The notes beneath the pieces are model-generated. The model saw only the letters and a program-made list of their open reading frames with translations. It had not been told where the DNA came from and made no database searches. From JAPLST01 sp964397565 (lineage in GTDB: Bacteria; Auribacterota; UBA3054; JAPLST01): a DNA stretch of 31,375 nucleotides. Within the stretch, counting starts at the first letter, position 1. Each line of letters starts with the position of its first letter. A program made the position numbers and the translations under genes. Of this stretch, positions 1 through 7,485 are shown piece after piece. The stretch lies in the NCBI GenBank assembly GCA_964397565.1, contig CAYNJC010000046.1:1-31375 (forward strand). Direction: 5' to 3'.

Positions 1-154
1 CGGCCGCGGTGAGGCCGGTCTCCTTTCTGCCGCGGTCAACGCCCGCGGCTACATCTGCATTGTAGCCGGCCGCGGTGAGGCCGGTCTCCTTTCTGCCGCG
101 GTCAGCGCCCGCGGCCACAATTGGCATGACACCAAGCAAGCGCATTCATTAGTA
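1..154. repeat. Dispersed hairpin repeat, copy 1 (left end outside window)
   Basis: The right terminus AAGCGCATTCATTAGTA (138-154) is identical to the right ends of the copies at 6948-7114 and 31060-31186. The hairpin core is duplicated in tandem with a 66-bp period (1-57 and 67-123). In the second unit the first hairpin has stem GCCGGCC (65-71), loop GCGGTGA and right arm GGCCGGT (79-85). The other copies have GCCGCCC/GGGCGGC around the same loop, so the stem differs by a compensatory pair. The left end lies before the window. Confidence 0.85.
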
Positions 155-371
155 TGTCTGACTTTGTGGCCACGCGGCGGCGGCGGGTTATACCATGCGT
201 CCGCGGAATGCCGTTCCGCAGCGACGTGCTGGATGCTGGATCACCGATGGAGAAGCAGATGCAGCCGATTCGCCGCACAGAGGCGGCTCCCCTCCACGCC
301 GAGGGCGGGACTGGCTAAAAGCCAGCAGTAGATTCGCTCACGCAATAGTTTAGCCGCATTTGGGTGTGGCA
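155..371. other. Non-coding stretch between repeat and proS promoter
   Basis: No convincing gene is visible. The stretch holds a small hairpin GCGGAA/TTCCGC (203-219), a GC-rich motif GGCTCCCCTCCACGCCG (about 285-301), and a short hairpin around TGGCT/AGCCA (312-324). Related versions of the GC-rich motif occur at about 7030-7050 inside repeat copy 2 and at about 31207-31232 just after copy 3. Confidence 0.5.
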
Positions 372-401
372 TTGGCGCGCCGCGCGGTTTTTCGCTATAC
401 T
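372..401 (+). promoter_or_regulatory. Putative sigma70-type promoter of the proS operon
   Basis: A -35-like TTGGCG (372-377) and a -10-like TATACT (396-401) are separated by 18 bp. They lie about 40 bp upstream of the proS start, the only nearby plus-strand gene. The -10 is one base off consensus; the -35 matches at four of six positions. Confidence 0.55.
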
Positions 402-438
402 TTACGGATACTTTGTTTCACGACCACGATAGGTGTTT

Positions 439-2160
439 ATGCTCTGGACCCACGCGTTGCTTCCCACGCTGAAGGAAGACCCGAAAGATGCCGAGGTTAT
501 CAGCCACAAGCTGATGATCCGCGCCGGCTTGATGCGCAAAGTTGGCGCGGGCATCTACGAATATTTGCCGGTCGGCTTCCGCGTGCTGCAAAAAGTCATG
601 CAGATCGTGCGCGAGGAGATGAACCGGGCCGGCGCGCAGGAAATCCTGATGCCGGCCATGTCACCGGCCGAATTGTGGATGGAGACCGGCCGCTGGTTCG
701 TCTACGGCAAGGAACTGATGCGCCTGAAAGACCGGCATGATCATGATTACGTGTTGGGACCGACCCACGAGGAAATCGTGACCGACCTGGTGCGGCGCGA
801 GGTGCGTTCCTATCGCGAATTGCCTTTCTGCCTGTATCAGATTCAGACCAAATTCCGCGATGAAGTGCGGCCACGCTTCGGCGTGATGCGCGGGCGTGAG
901 TTTATTATGAAGGATGCCTATTCCTTTCATGCGACCCAGGAAGATTTGCTGCGCTATTATGAGGTGATGCGCGCGGCCTATGTGCGCATTTTCCAGCGCT
1001 GCGGGCTGGACGCGCGCGTGGTCGTCGGCCATTCCGGCGCGATCGGCGGCACGGTGGCGCACGAACTAATGGTGCTGGCCGAGTCGGGAGAATCGGTCGT
1101 CCTGGCCTGTCCGGATGCGGCCTGCGGCTACACCGCGACGGACGAGACTGCCGATGGCGTTGTGCCGCCGTGGCCAGCCGTGGCCGCCCCACTGCCGCTC
1201 GAAAAAGTGCACACGCCCGGCAAGGAGACGATCGAGGAGGTGGCCGCGTTTTTGGGCCTGCCGCCGGCGCAGTGCATCAAAGCGTTGCTCTACCGCTGTG
1301 ACGACAAATTGGCGGTCGTGTTCATTCGCGGCGACCGCGAGGTGAATGCGGTCAAGCTGCACGCCTTGACCGGCGCCAATGATGTCGAGATCGCCGCACC
1401 CGAGTTTTTGGCGGAGAAAAAGGGCAGCGGCGTGGTGCCCGGCTACTGCGGTCCGCTCGGTATTGCGCCCGATTTTGTGCTGTTCGACGAAACCGTCAAG
1501 GACGTGGTCAACGGCGTAGTCGGCGCCAATGAAAAGCACTATCACACGCGCAATTTCAATGTGGCGCGCGAGTGTCCAACTGCGACCTTCAGCAACATGG
1601 TGCTGCACGTGGCCGGCGATCTGTGTCCGCGCTGCCGCACGCCCATGACCACGTTCCGCGGCATTGAAGTCGGCAATATTTTCCAACTCGGCACGAAATA
1701 CTCGGATGCCATGAAAGCCACCTTTCTGGATGCCGACAACAAAGAGCAGGCGTTTGTCATGGGCTGCTACGGGATCGGCATCACCCGCACGGTGGCGGCC
1801 GCAATCGAGCAGCATCACGACGCCAATGGCATCATCTGGCCGCGCGCACTGGCGCCGTTTGACATGCTGGTGCAGCCGCTCGCACTCAAGGATGCGGCGG
1901 TGATGGAGGCGACGAACGCCGTGGTGGCGGCGCTGACCGAGAAAGGCTATGACGTGCTGGTGGACGACCGCGACGTGCGTCCGGGCTTCAAGTTCAAAGA
2001 CGCGGATTTGGTCGGCATTCCCCTGCGGGTGACGATCAGCACGCGCTCGCTGGCCGACGGCAAGATCGAGGTGAAACGCCGCGCGGATGCCGAGGCGCAG
2101 CTGGTGCCGCACGCCAGCGCCGTCGAGGAAATCATCCGACTCTACCAAACCTGTTCTTGA
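439..2160 (+). CDS. proS: Prolyl-tRNA synthetase (bacterial type, with editing insertion)
   Basis: This cytoplasmic class II aminoacyl-tRNA synthetase charges tRNA-Pro. The 573-residue protein has the length and order of the bacterial ProS family. The N-terminus (LLPTLKEDPKDAEVISHKL) is typical. A motif-2 region contains FRDEVRPRFGVMRGREF (about residues 139-155), a YbaK-like editing insertion spans roughly 230-390, and a motif-3 region has GCYGIGITRTVAAAIEQ near 440-456, followed by the anticodon-binding domain. A GTG two codons upstream (433) is also in frame, but the ATG at 439 has an AGG ribosome-binding remnant just upstream and gives the family N-terminus. It is first of four closely spaced plus-strand genes; the next starts 17 nt after its stop. 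Confidence 0.97.
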   Translation: MLWTHALLPTLKEDPKDAEVISHKLMIRAGLMRKVGAGIYEYLPVGFRVLQKVMQIVREEMNRAGAQEILMPAMSPAELWMETGRWFVYGKELMRLKDRHDHDYVLGPTHEEIVTDLVRREVRSYRELPFCLYQIQTKFRDEVRPRFGVMRGREFIMKDAYSFHATQEDLLRYYEVMRAAYVRIFQRCGLDARVVVGHSGAIGGTVAHELMVLAESGESVVLACPDAACGYTATDETADGVVPPWPAVAAPLPLEKVHTPGKETIEEVAAFLGLPPAQCIKALLYRCDDKLAVVFIRGDREVNAVKLHALTGANDVEIAAPEFLAEKKGSGVVPGYCGPLGIAPDFVLFDETVKDVVNGVVGANEKHYHTRNFNVARECPTATFSNMVLHVAGDLCPRCRTPMTTFRGIEVGNIFQLGTKYSDAMKATFLDADNKEQAFVMGCYGIGITRTVAAAIEQHHDANGIIWPRALAPFDMLVQPLALKDAAVMEATNAVVAALTEKGYDVLVDDRDVRPGFKFKDADLVGIPLRVTISTRSLADGKIEVKRRADAEAQLVPHASAVEEIIRLYQTCS

Positions 2161-2177
2161 TCGGCTTGAGGAGTTCT

Positions 2178-2708
2178 ATGCACATGGAATGTATCATCGC
2201 CGGTTTTGGCGGACAAGGCATTTTGTTGATGGGCAAGATTCTCGCGCAGGCGGCCATGAGCGAGGGCTTGCAGACCACGTTCCTGCCGAGCTACGGCCCG
2301 GAAATGCGCGGCGGCACGGCCAATTGCAGCGTCGTCATTGCCGACGCGCTGATTGCCTCGCCAGTCGTGGATGCGCTGGACGTGCTGGTGGTGTTGAACC
2401 AGCAAAGCTATGAAAAATTTCTGCCGCGCGTGCGGCCTGGCGGGCTGCTGCTGGTCAACGAGTCGCTCGTCCAGCAACACGCCGCGCAGGACCCGTCGCT
2501 GCGCATCGCCGGCGGGCGCCTGACGGACATTGCCGGCGAACTCGGGGATGTGCGCTTCAGCAGCATGGTTGCGCTGGGCTGCTTCGTGCGCGCCACGGCG
2601 GTCGTATCGCTCGAGGCGGTCGCACGGCAAATGCGCGAGTTGACGGCCAAGCGGCCGGAGCTGCAGGAAGCCAATGAGCGCGCCCTCCAGCGCGGGTATG
2701 CCCTCTGA
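2178..2708 (+). CDS. 2-oxoacid:acceptor oxidoreductase gamma subunit (KorC/PorG-like)
   Basis: This is the gamma-type subunit of thiamine-pyrophosphate ferredoxin oxidoreductases (pyruvate, 2-oxoglutarate or branched-chain 2-oxoacid types), which oxidatively decarboxylate 2-oxoacids to acyl-CoA. The 176 residues are the usual subunit length. They carry the N-terminal glycine motif GFGGQGILLMGKILAQA (about residues 8-24) and the family signature SYGPEMRGGTANCSVV (about 41-56). A GAGGAG ribosome-binding site precedes the ATG at 2178; an upstream in-frame start inside proS is not needed. No alpha, beta or delta subunit lies in this window, so it is either an orphan or the last piece of a complex encoded elsewhere. 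The substrate cannot be assigned from this subunit alone. Confidence 0.9.
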   Translation: MHMECIIAGFGGQGILLMGKILAQAAMSEGLQTTFLPSYGPEMRGGTANCSVVIADALIASPVVDALDVLVVLNQQSYEKFLPRVRPGGLLLVNESLVQQHAAQDPSLRIAGGRLTDIAGELGDVRFSSMVALGCFVRATAVVSLEAVARQMRELTAKRPELQEANERALQRGYAL

Positions 2709-2762
2709 TGTCGCGGGCGGCGGCGCCGCCCGCGCTGACATGCTACCGGAGCACAAGGAACA

Positions 2763-3968
2763 ATGGCACCCAACACCCTGCACTTGCGCGATGATGTCGG
2801 TGTGACGTTTGCGCGTGGCTTTCGCGCCGCCGCGCTGCATTGCGGCACGCGCAAGAGCACGCTGGATCTCGCACTGATTGTTTCCGACACGCCAGCCCGC
2901 GGCGCGGGCGTGTTCACCGCCAATCTCTTCTGCGCGCCGCCCGTGCTGCTGTCCAAAGCGCACCTGCATTCGGCAACGCTGCGCGCCATCCTGGTCAACT
3001 CCGGCAATGCCAACGCCGCGACCGGCGATCCCGGCTATCAAGCGGCCGTCACCTGCGCGGAAGAAACCGCCTATCGGCTGGGCTGCCCGCCCAACGAAAT
3101 CATTGTGGCGTCAACCGGCATTATCGGCGTGCCGCTGCCGGTCGAGAAAATTATTGCGTCGTTGGACCAGTTAGTGGCCAACCTGACGCCCGACGGCGGC
3201 GCGGACGCGGCCCGGGCAATTCTCACCACGGATACCTTCGCCAAGCAACGCGCGTGTGAGGTGCCGCTTGGCGGCGGCACGGTGCGCATCGGCGGCATCG
3301 CCAAGGGCGCCGGCATGATCATGCCGAACATGGCAACGATGCTGGCTTTTATCACTACCGATGCGGCCATTGAGCGCCACACGCTGCAGCGGCTGCTGAA
3401 GCATGCCGTGGATCAGAGTTTCAATCGCATCACTGTGGATGGCGACACCAGCACTAATGACATGGCCGTCATCCTCGCCAACGGCGCATCGGGCGTCATC
3501 CTGCAGCCCGAGGATGAAGCGCGCTTTGGCGCGGCCTTGGACGCCGTCTGCCACGCGCTGGCAATGTTGATCGTGCGCGATGGCGAAGGCGCCACGAAAT
3601 TTGTCAGCGTGACGGTCGAAGGCGCGCCGTCGGAACCCGCCGCCGATGCGATTGCACGCACGATCGCCAATTCCCCGCTGGTCAAGACCGCCCTGACCGG
3701 CTGCAATCCCAACTGGGGCCGCATTCTCGCCGCCGCCGGTCGGGCGGGCGTGCCGTTCGACCCCGCCGGTGTGCACGTCTTCTTGAATAATGTGCTGACC
3801 GTCCGTGACGGCATCGCCGCCGGCGTGCCCAAGGATGTGCTCGATGCCATCATGCGCGAAAAGAACATTGAGATCCGGCTGCAACTGAATCTCGGCACCG
3901 CCCGCGCCACCGTCTGGACCTGTGATCTGTCGCGTGCGTATGTCGACATTAATATCGCCTACACTTGA
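2763..3968 (+). CDS. argJ: Bifunctional ornithine acetyltransferase / N-acetylglutamate synthase
   Basis: ArgJ transfers the acetyl group from N-acetylornithine to glutamate in the cyclic arginine pathway; the bifunctional form can also use acetyl-CoA. The 401-residue length matches the family. The precursor is expected to cleave itself at KGAGMIMPNMATML; the nucleophile is Thr192, at the Ala-Thr bond. Other family blocks are visible: LVNSGNANAATG (about residues 77-88), VASTGIIGVPLP (about 115-126), TVDGDTSTNDM (about 225-235) and GCNPNWGRI (about 317-325). The N-terminal half is the alpha chain and the half from Thr192 the beta chain. AAGGA lies just upstream of the ATG. Whether it can use acetyl-CoA cannot be decided from sequence. 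Confidence 0.96.
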   Translation: MAPNTLHLRDDVGVTFARGFRAAALHCGTRKSTLDLALIVSDTPARGAGVFTANLFCAPPVLLSKAHLHSATLRAILVNSGNANAATGDPGYQAAVTCAEETAYRLGCPPNEIIVASTGIIGVPLPVEKIIASLDQLVANLTPDGGADAARAILTTDTFAKQRACEVPLGGGTVRIGGIAKGAGMIMPNMATMLAFITTDAAIERHTLQRLLKHAVDQSFNRITVDGDTSTNDMAVILANGASGVILQPEDEARFGAALDAVCHALAMLIVRDGEGATKFVSVTVEGAPSEPAADAIARTIANSPLVKTALTGCNPNWGRILAAAGRAGVPFDPAGVHVFLNNVLTVRDGIAAGVPKDVLDAIMREKNIEIRLQLNLGTARATVWTCDLSRAYVDINIAYT

Positions 3969-3977
3969 GTCCATGCC

Positions 3978-5807
3978 ATGACCGCCCCGCTGCCACGTGC
4001 CGAGTATCCCCGCCCGCAATGCGTGCGCCCCGACTGGCTGTGCCTGAACGGCGCATGGCAATTCGAGATTGACGCCGGTGACAGCGGCCGCGAACGCGGC
4101 CTGCTGCAGCGCGAGCTGGCGCAACGCATCGTGGTGCCGTTCTGCCCCGAATCAACCTTGAGTGGCATTGCCCACACGGATTTCATGAATGTGGTCTGGT
4201 ATCGGCGCAGCGCGCGCATTCCGGCAGCGTGGGCCGGGCGTGTGGTCTTGCTGCATTTTCAGGCGGTTGATTATGACACGACCGTCTGGGTAAACGGCAC
4301 GGAAGTTGGACGCCACCGCGGCGGCTTTACCCCGTTCACCTGCCCGCTCGACGGCGTCGCCGCGCCCGGCGATGAGATCACCATTGTGGTGCGCGCCCGC
4401 GATCTGCAGTATGAGTATGCCCGTCCGGTCGGCAAGCAATCGAGCCCGTATGCCAACGCCGGCTGCCACTACACGCGCACGACCGGCATTTGGCAAACCG
4501 TCTGGCTCGAGCCCGTGCCGCGTGTGCATCTGGGCCGCCCGCGCATCACGCCGAACCTGGCGGCCGGCACGCTGCAACTCGACTTGCCGGTGACCAACAG
4601 CCGGCGCGGCACGCGCGTGCATGCGGTCGTGCGCGACGCCCGCGGCGATGTCTGCACGGCCAGTGCCGCCGCCGATGCTGATTTCACCCCACAATTGTTG
4701 TTGACCATTCCGGGCGCGCGCCGCCGCGTGTGGTCACCCGCTGATCCGTTTTTGTACGACCTGTGCATCGAGCTGCGCGACGCCAATGACACCGTGCTGG
4801 ACACGATCACCAGCTATGCCGGCTTGCGCAGTGTCACGATTGACGGCCATGCCGTGCTACTGAATGGCACGCCGCTGTTCCAGCGCCTCGTGCTCGACCA
4901 AGGCTATTATCCCGACGGCATCATGACCGCGCCCAGTGATGATGCGTTGCGCCATGACATTGCCTTGTCCATGGCGGCCGGCTTCAATGGCGCGCGCCTG
5001 CACCAAAAAGTGTTCGAAGAACGTTTCATGTATCATGCCGATCGGCTGGGCTACTTGGTCTGGGGCGAATTCGGCGACTGGAAAAACTACGTACCCAACC
5101 AGTGGAGCGAGCAGCCGCGCAGTGCGACGTTTATCACCCAATGGCTCGAAGTGCTGCGGCGCGATTATTCGCACCCGAGCATTATCGGCTGGTGCCCCTT
5201 GAACGAAACGGTCGAGGCGCTGGGTGATACCATGTCATCGCTCGATGATGTCACGCGCGGCATGTATCTCGCCACCAAAGCGATGGACGCGACCCGCCCG
5301 GTGCTGGACACCTCCGGCTATTCCCATCGCGTCACCGACGCGGACATTTTTGATTGCCATGACTACGAATCGGACCCGGCCGTGCTGCGACAACACCACG
5401 CCGGGCTGGCGGCCGGTACGGCGTTCAGCAACACCTTCGAGCAAGCATTGGCGTTTGGCAAACAAGGGCGCGAGCAGGTGAATGTGCCCTATCGTCAACA
5501 ACCGTTTTTCGTCAGCGAATGCGGCGGCATCTGGTGGAATCCTGAAGCGGCTGCCGGTGCAAGCTCATGGGGCTATGGCCAGCGGCCGAAATCCATCGAG
5601 GAGTTTTACACCCGCTTTGAGGGCTTGTGCACGGCCTTGCTCGACCAACCCGCCATGTTTGGTTATTGTTACACGCAATTAACGGATGTGTTTCAGGAGC
5701 AGAACGGGATTTTCCATTTCGACCGCCGCGCGAAATTCGACTGCGCCCGCCTGCACCAGATTCAGCAGCGCCGCGCGGCTATCGAGCGCGCCGAAGCCAC
5801 CGCCTGA
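3978..5807 (+). CDS. Glycoside hydrolase family 2 (beta-galactosidase/beta-glucuronidase-like)
   Basis: This retaining beta-glycosidase has the GH2 layout in 609 residues: an N-terminal jelly-roll sugar-binding domain (about 15-180, with NVVWYRR and VWVNGTEVGRHRGGFTPF), an immunoglobulin-like domain (about 185-290) and a TIM barrel. The proton donor is Glu410 in GWCPLNETVE and the nucleophile is Glu514 in FFVSECGGIW, both in the expected contexts. No signal peptide is visible, so it probably acts on imported oligosaccharides. It begins 9 nt after argJ and has no clear ribosome-binding site, suggesting translational coupling. An upstream ATG at 3973 runs straight into a stop. The substrate is unclear; it resembles the shorter beta-glucuronidase/beta-galactosidase subfamilies rather than long LacZ. 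Confidence 0.93.
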   Translation: MTAPLPRAEYPRPQCVRPDWLCLNGAWQFEIDAGDSGRERGLLQRELAQRIVVPFCPESTLSGIAHTDFMNVVWYRRSARIPAAWAGRVVLLHFQAVDYDTTVWVNGTEVGRHRGGFTPFTCPLDGVAAPGDEITIVVRARDLQYEYARPVGKQSSPYANAGCHYTRTTGIWQTVWLEPVPRVHLGRPRITPNLAAGTLQLDLPVTNSRRGTRVHAVVRDARGDVCTASAAADADFTPQLLLTIPGARRRVWSPADPFLYDLCIELRDANDTVLDTITSYAGLRSVTIDGHAVLLNGTPLFQRLVLDQGYYPDGIMTAPSDDALRHDIALSMAAGFNGARLHQKVFEERFMYHADRLGYLVWGEFGDWKNYVPNQWSEQPRSATFITQWLEVLRRDYSHPSIIGWCPLNETVEALGDTMSSLDDVTRGMYLATKAMDATRPVLDTSGYSHRVTDADIFDCHDYESDPAVLRQHHAGLAAGTAFSNTFEQALAFGKQGREQVNVPYRQQPFFVSECGGIWWNPEAAAGASSWGYGQRPKSIEEFYTRFEGLCTALLDQPAMFGYCYTQLTDVFQEQNGIFHFDRRAKFDCARLHQIQQRRAAIERAEATA

Positions 5808-5862
5808 GCGGACGTGCCACCGCAGCAGTTTTTACAAAGAGTAACGGAGTCAAGGAGCTGGT

Positions 5863-5887
5863 TCAATCGACATTTTTTGTCGATTGA
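5863..5887 (+). terminator. Perfect 10-bp hairpin after the proS-GH2 operon
   Basis: TCAATCGACA (5863-5872) and TGTCGATTGA (5878-5887) are perfect reverse complements around a five-T loop, 55 nt after the GH2 stop. The position suits transcription end or mRNA 3' protection. There is no T-run after the stem, so it is not a textbook intrinsic terminator. Confidence 0.4.
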
Positions 5888-5907
5888 CAAGCGCAACCCA
5901 ACGCATC

Positions 5908-6070
5908 TCTCACAAAGGCACTAAGCCACAAAGGCCAGCAACAACACTGCTAGTATTTCTTTGCGCTCTATGGTGATCTTTCGCGGTTAGTTTTTTGCGC
6001 TTGAACATCGGCGCCATCTGCGTCATCTGCGGACAAAACGCTGCCTTCGTGTCTTTGTGCCTTTGTGAGA
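5908..6070. repeat. Inverted-repeat element of the CTTTGTGCCTTTGTGAGA type
   Basis: The ends are a 27-bp imperfect inverted repeat: 5908-5934 (beginning TCTCACAAAGGCAC) and 6044-6070 (ending GTGCCTTTGTGAGA), with three mismatches. The inside carries CATCTGCGTCATCTGCGG-type sequence (about 6015-6032). From memory, closely similar intergenic sequence is scattered through many PVC and other environmental genomes and often creates spurious ORFs rich in Cys, Leu and Phe, as it does here. It ends 18 bp from the 3' end of the next minus-strand gene. Confidence 0.75.
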
Positions 6071-6087
6071 GAATGCTGATATCCCCC

Positions 6088-6801
6088 TTACTGCGGCGGC
6101 AGCCAGCCACGGTTGCGATACGCCTTGGCTATGCGGGCCGCCAGTTCGTTGGCCGTGTGGGTTGCGTCCGCCTCGACGGTGGACATGAACAATTCGCCGC
6201 CCGCCGTGGTTGCGCCACCACTGATGGCGGCGGTGCCAATCGAGCCGGCGATGGCGCCCGTGCCCAGCGATGCGGCGACACCCGGCCGCGGCGCGCTCTG
6301 CGTGGCGGTGACGGCTTCGGCGATCTTGACGTGGTTCTGGTACCCCACCACCTGTGCCCGCAGTTCCGTGTGACCAAGGCCAAAGCCCACCAGCACGCGC
6401 ATGGTGCGGTTGCCCTCGTCCACCGCCAGGAATTTGCCCACCAGAATAACTGTGCGTGTCGTGGGCTTCACGTTGTCACCCGCGCGATACGCCGTAATGC
6501 CCTCTTTACGCAGGGCCGCCACCAGTTTGGTCGCCAAGGTTTGGGACGCAATGCGGCCAAGCTGGACTTCCTCGTCGGTTTGGTTCACGAGTCCCGCATC
6601 GCGCGCCAGGGTCAGTCCCACGCCCTGGTCCACCAGCACTTCGTTCGGCTTGACCGCAAAGTTGTAGACTTGAATGAAATCCGGTCTTGCTGCTTGCTGA
6701 TAGCGGGTTTGTTCCACCGACACGCTGGCGCAGCCGCCCAGCATGAACCCGGCAACAATCATGCCGAGTATACAGTGCGCGGCGCTTTTTCCAATACGCA
6801 T
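6088..6801 (-). CDS. DUF4410-like outer lipoprotein
   Basis: This is a predicted lipoprotein of 237 residues. The start at 6801 is preceded by GGAG with good spacing and leads directly into a lipoprotein signal peptide with lipobox LGGC, lipidated Cys24; an upstream in-frame ATG at 6837 would wrongly extend the signal. The mature part resembles the DUF4410 family, with FAVKPNEV, a central beta-rich segment (TRTVILVGKFLAVDEGNRTMRV is too long to be a motif but reads as strand-turn-strand), and a Gly/Ala-rich GTGAIAGSIGTAAISGG stretch at about 173-189. The C-terminus AARIAKAYRNRGWLPPQ is also DUF4410-like. The molecular function of this family is not known to me. It is monocistronic, with its own extended -10 promoter. 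Confidence 0.8.
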   Translation of the reverse strand: MRIGKSAAHCILGMIVAGFMLGGCASVSVEQTRYQQAARPDFIQVYNFAVKPNEVLVDQGVGLTLARDAGLVNQTDEEVQLGRIASQTLATKLVAALRKEGITAYRAGDNVKPTTRTVILVGKFLAVDEGNRTMRVLVGFGLGHTELRAQVVGYQNHVKIAEAVTATQSAPRPGVAASLGTGAIAGSIGTAAISGGATTAGGELFMSTVEADATHTANELAARIAKAYRNRGWLPPQ

Positions 6802-6827
6802 GGCAGTCTCCAGTGTGGTTGCTTGTG

Positions 6828-6848
6828 CGTGCCGCATCGCTCGGCACG
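6828..6848 (-). promoter_or_regulatory. Leader hairpin of the DUF4410-like gene
   Basis: CGTGCCG (6828-6834) and CGGCACG (6842-6848) form a 7-bp stem with a 7-nt loop. It lies between the putative -10 and the start codon, so it would sit in the 5' leader of the mRNA. Confidence 0.4.
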
Positions 6849-6859
6849 ACAGTTCAAAT

Positions 6860-6868
6860 AGTATAGCA
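6860..6868 (-). promoter_or_regulatory. Putative extended -10 promoter of the DUF4410-like gene
   Basis: Read on the minus strand the sequence is TGCTATACT, an extended -10 (TGn then TATACT), about 60 nt upstream of the start at 6801. The -35 region is AT-rich, but no good TTGACA match is visible. Confidence 0.45.
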
Positions 6869-6947
6869 AGAGTTGGTTTTTAATTACATTTTCGCGCAAC
6901 GCGGCAATGTATAAGGCAGCATCCGGAATCAGGCAACCAGTATCACT

Positions 6948-7114
6948 TACTAATGAGAGCGCTTTCTACGTTGCCGCGTCTTTGTAGCCGCCCGCGGTGA
7001 GGGCGGCTTCTGCAGCCGCGGTCATCCGCGCTCCACGCCGCTGGCGGGACGGGACTCCAAGCAGGCGCCCGCGGCCACAATGGGCATGACACCTAGTAAG
7101 CGCATTCATTAGTA
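6948..7114. repeat. Dispersed hairpin repeat, copy 2 (complete)
   Basis: The terminal inverted repeats are TACTAATGAGAGCGCTT (6948-6964) and AAGCGCATTCATTAGTA (7098-7114), 17 bp with two mismatches. Inside is an 8-bp stem AGCCGCCC/GGGCGGCT around loop GCGGTGA (6986-7008). A second CCGCGG-type hairpin follows; its loop is enlarged here by about 40 bp that includes the GC-rich CTCCACGCCGCTGGCGGGA motif. Copies 1, 3 and 4 are at 1-154, 31060-31186 and 31323-31375. The first base after the right terminus is the last base of an antiporter stop codon. Confidence 0.88.
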
Positions 7115-7339
7115 TCATAACCTGTTCCGCGTCGCAGTGCCAGCGTTCTCCGCTTTGATTTTGGTCGAGAAGACTTGGGTGAGGATGGGCCCGCTGATGG
7201 CGGTGACAATCACCATGACCAGCACGCTGCTGAGCACGTTGTCATTGCTCAAGCGCACACATGTCTCGCAGGCGACCTGCGCGGCAGTCGATCGCGCAGC
7301 GCGCCCCCGGTGTCGATGCGCCCGGCGCGCGAGCAGAAC
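7115..7339 (-). pseudogene. 3' remnant of a cation/proton antiporter gene
   Basis: Reading the minus strand, an open frame from 7339 to the TGA at 7115-7117 ends with LSNDNVLSSVLVMVIVTAIS, then GPILTQVF and a short polar tail. This matches the last transmembrane helix of CPA2/Kef-type sodium or potassium/proton antiporters, where a VLVMVIVT-type helix is followed by GPILT and a cytosolic tail. Nothing upstream resembles the rest of the approximately 400-residue transporter; a stop precedes the frame at 7340-7342. The tail ends exactly at the border of repeat copy 2. I infer a remnant left by recombination or deletion at the repeat. The family assignment rests on one helix. Confidence 0.45.
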
Positions 7340-7401
7340 TCAGGCGTATCTTCCACCACATTGTTGATTTTTGCCGCGGTCTTTTGTGCTGCCTTTTTCA
7401 T
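7249..7401 (-). CDS. Possible 50-residue protein, unrecognised
   Basis: The frame begins MKKAAQKTAAKINNVVEDTP and continues through a polar, Arg-rich C-terminus. I do not recognise it. It overlaps the antiporter remnant in another frame, and no good ribosome-binding site is visible, so only the N-terminal part may derive from a real gene. It lies downstream of ppk2 on the same strand, after the hairpin at 7414-7447. It may be a chimeric leftover created when the antiporter gene was truncated. Confidence 0.25.
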   Translation of the reverse strand: MKKAAQKTAAKINNVVEDTPEFCSRAGRIDTGGALRDRLPRRSPARHVCA

Positions 7402-7413
7402 AGTGGTCAATCA

Positions 7414-7447
7414 CCCGGCTTATGGTTATACCATCGTTTCAGCCGGG
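7414..7447 (-). terminator. Nested hairpin after ppk2
   Basis: An outer stem CCCGGCT (7414-7420)/AGCCGGG (7441-7447) encloses an inner perfect hairpin ATGGT (7422-7426)/ACCAT (7430-7434). It lies 39 nt past the ppk2 stop on the minus strand, where a transcription end is expected. No T-run follows, so it may act in 3' processing or through Rho instead. Confidence 0.4.
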
Positions 7448-7485
7448 CACAAATTACCGTGGCACCGCGGCCACCGCTGCGGCGT

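Noticed and set aside
5995..6861. Plus-strand frame of 288 residues
   Set aside because: Its start lies in the CTTTGTG element and the rest is antisense to the DUF4410-like gene, which has a lipobox and ribosome-binding site.
6948..7114. Integron attC site
   Set aside because: Position after gene ends and hairpin structure fit, but the RYYYAAC and GTTRRRY core boxes are absent and the ends are TACTAATGA-type inverted repeats.
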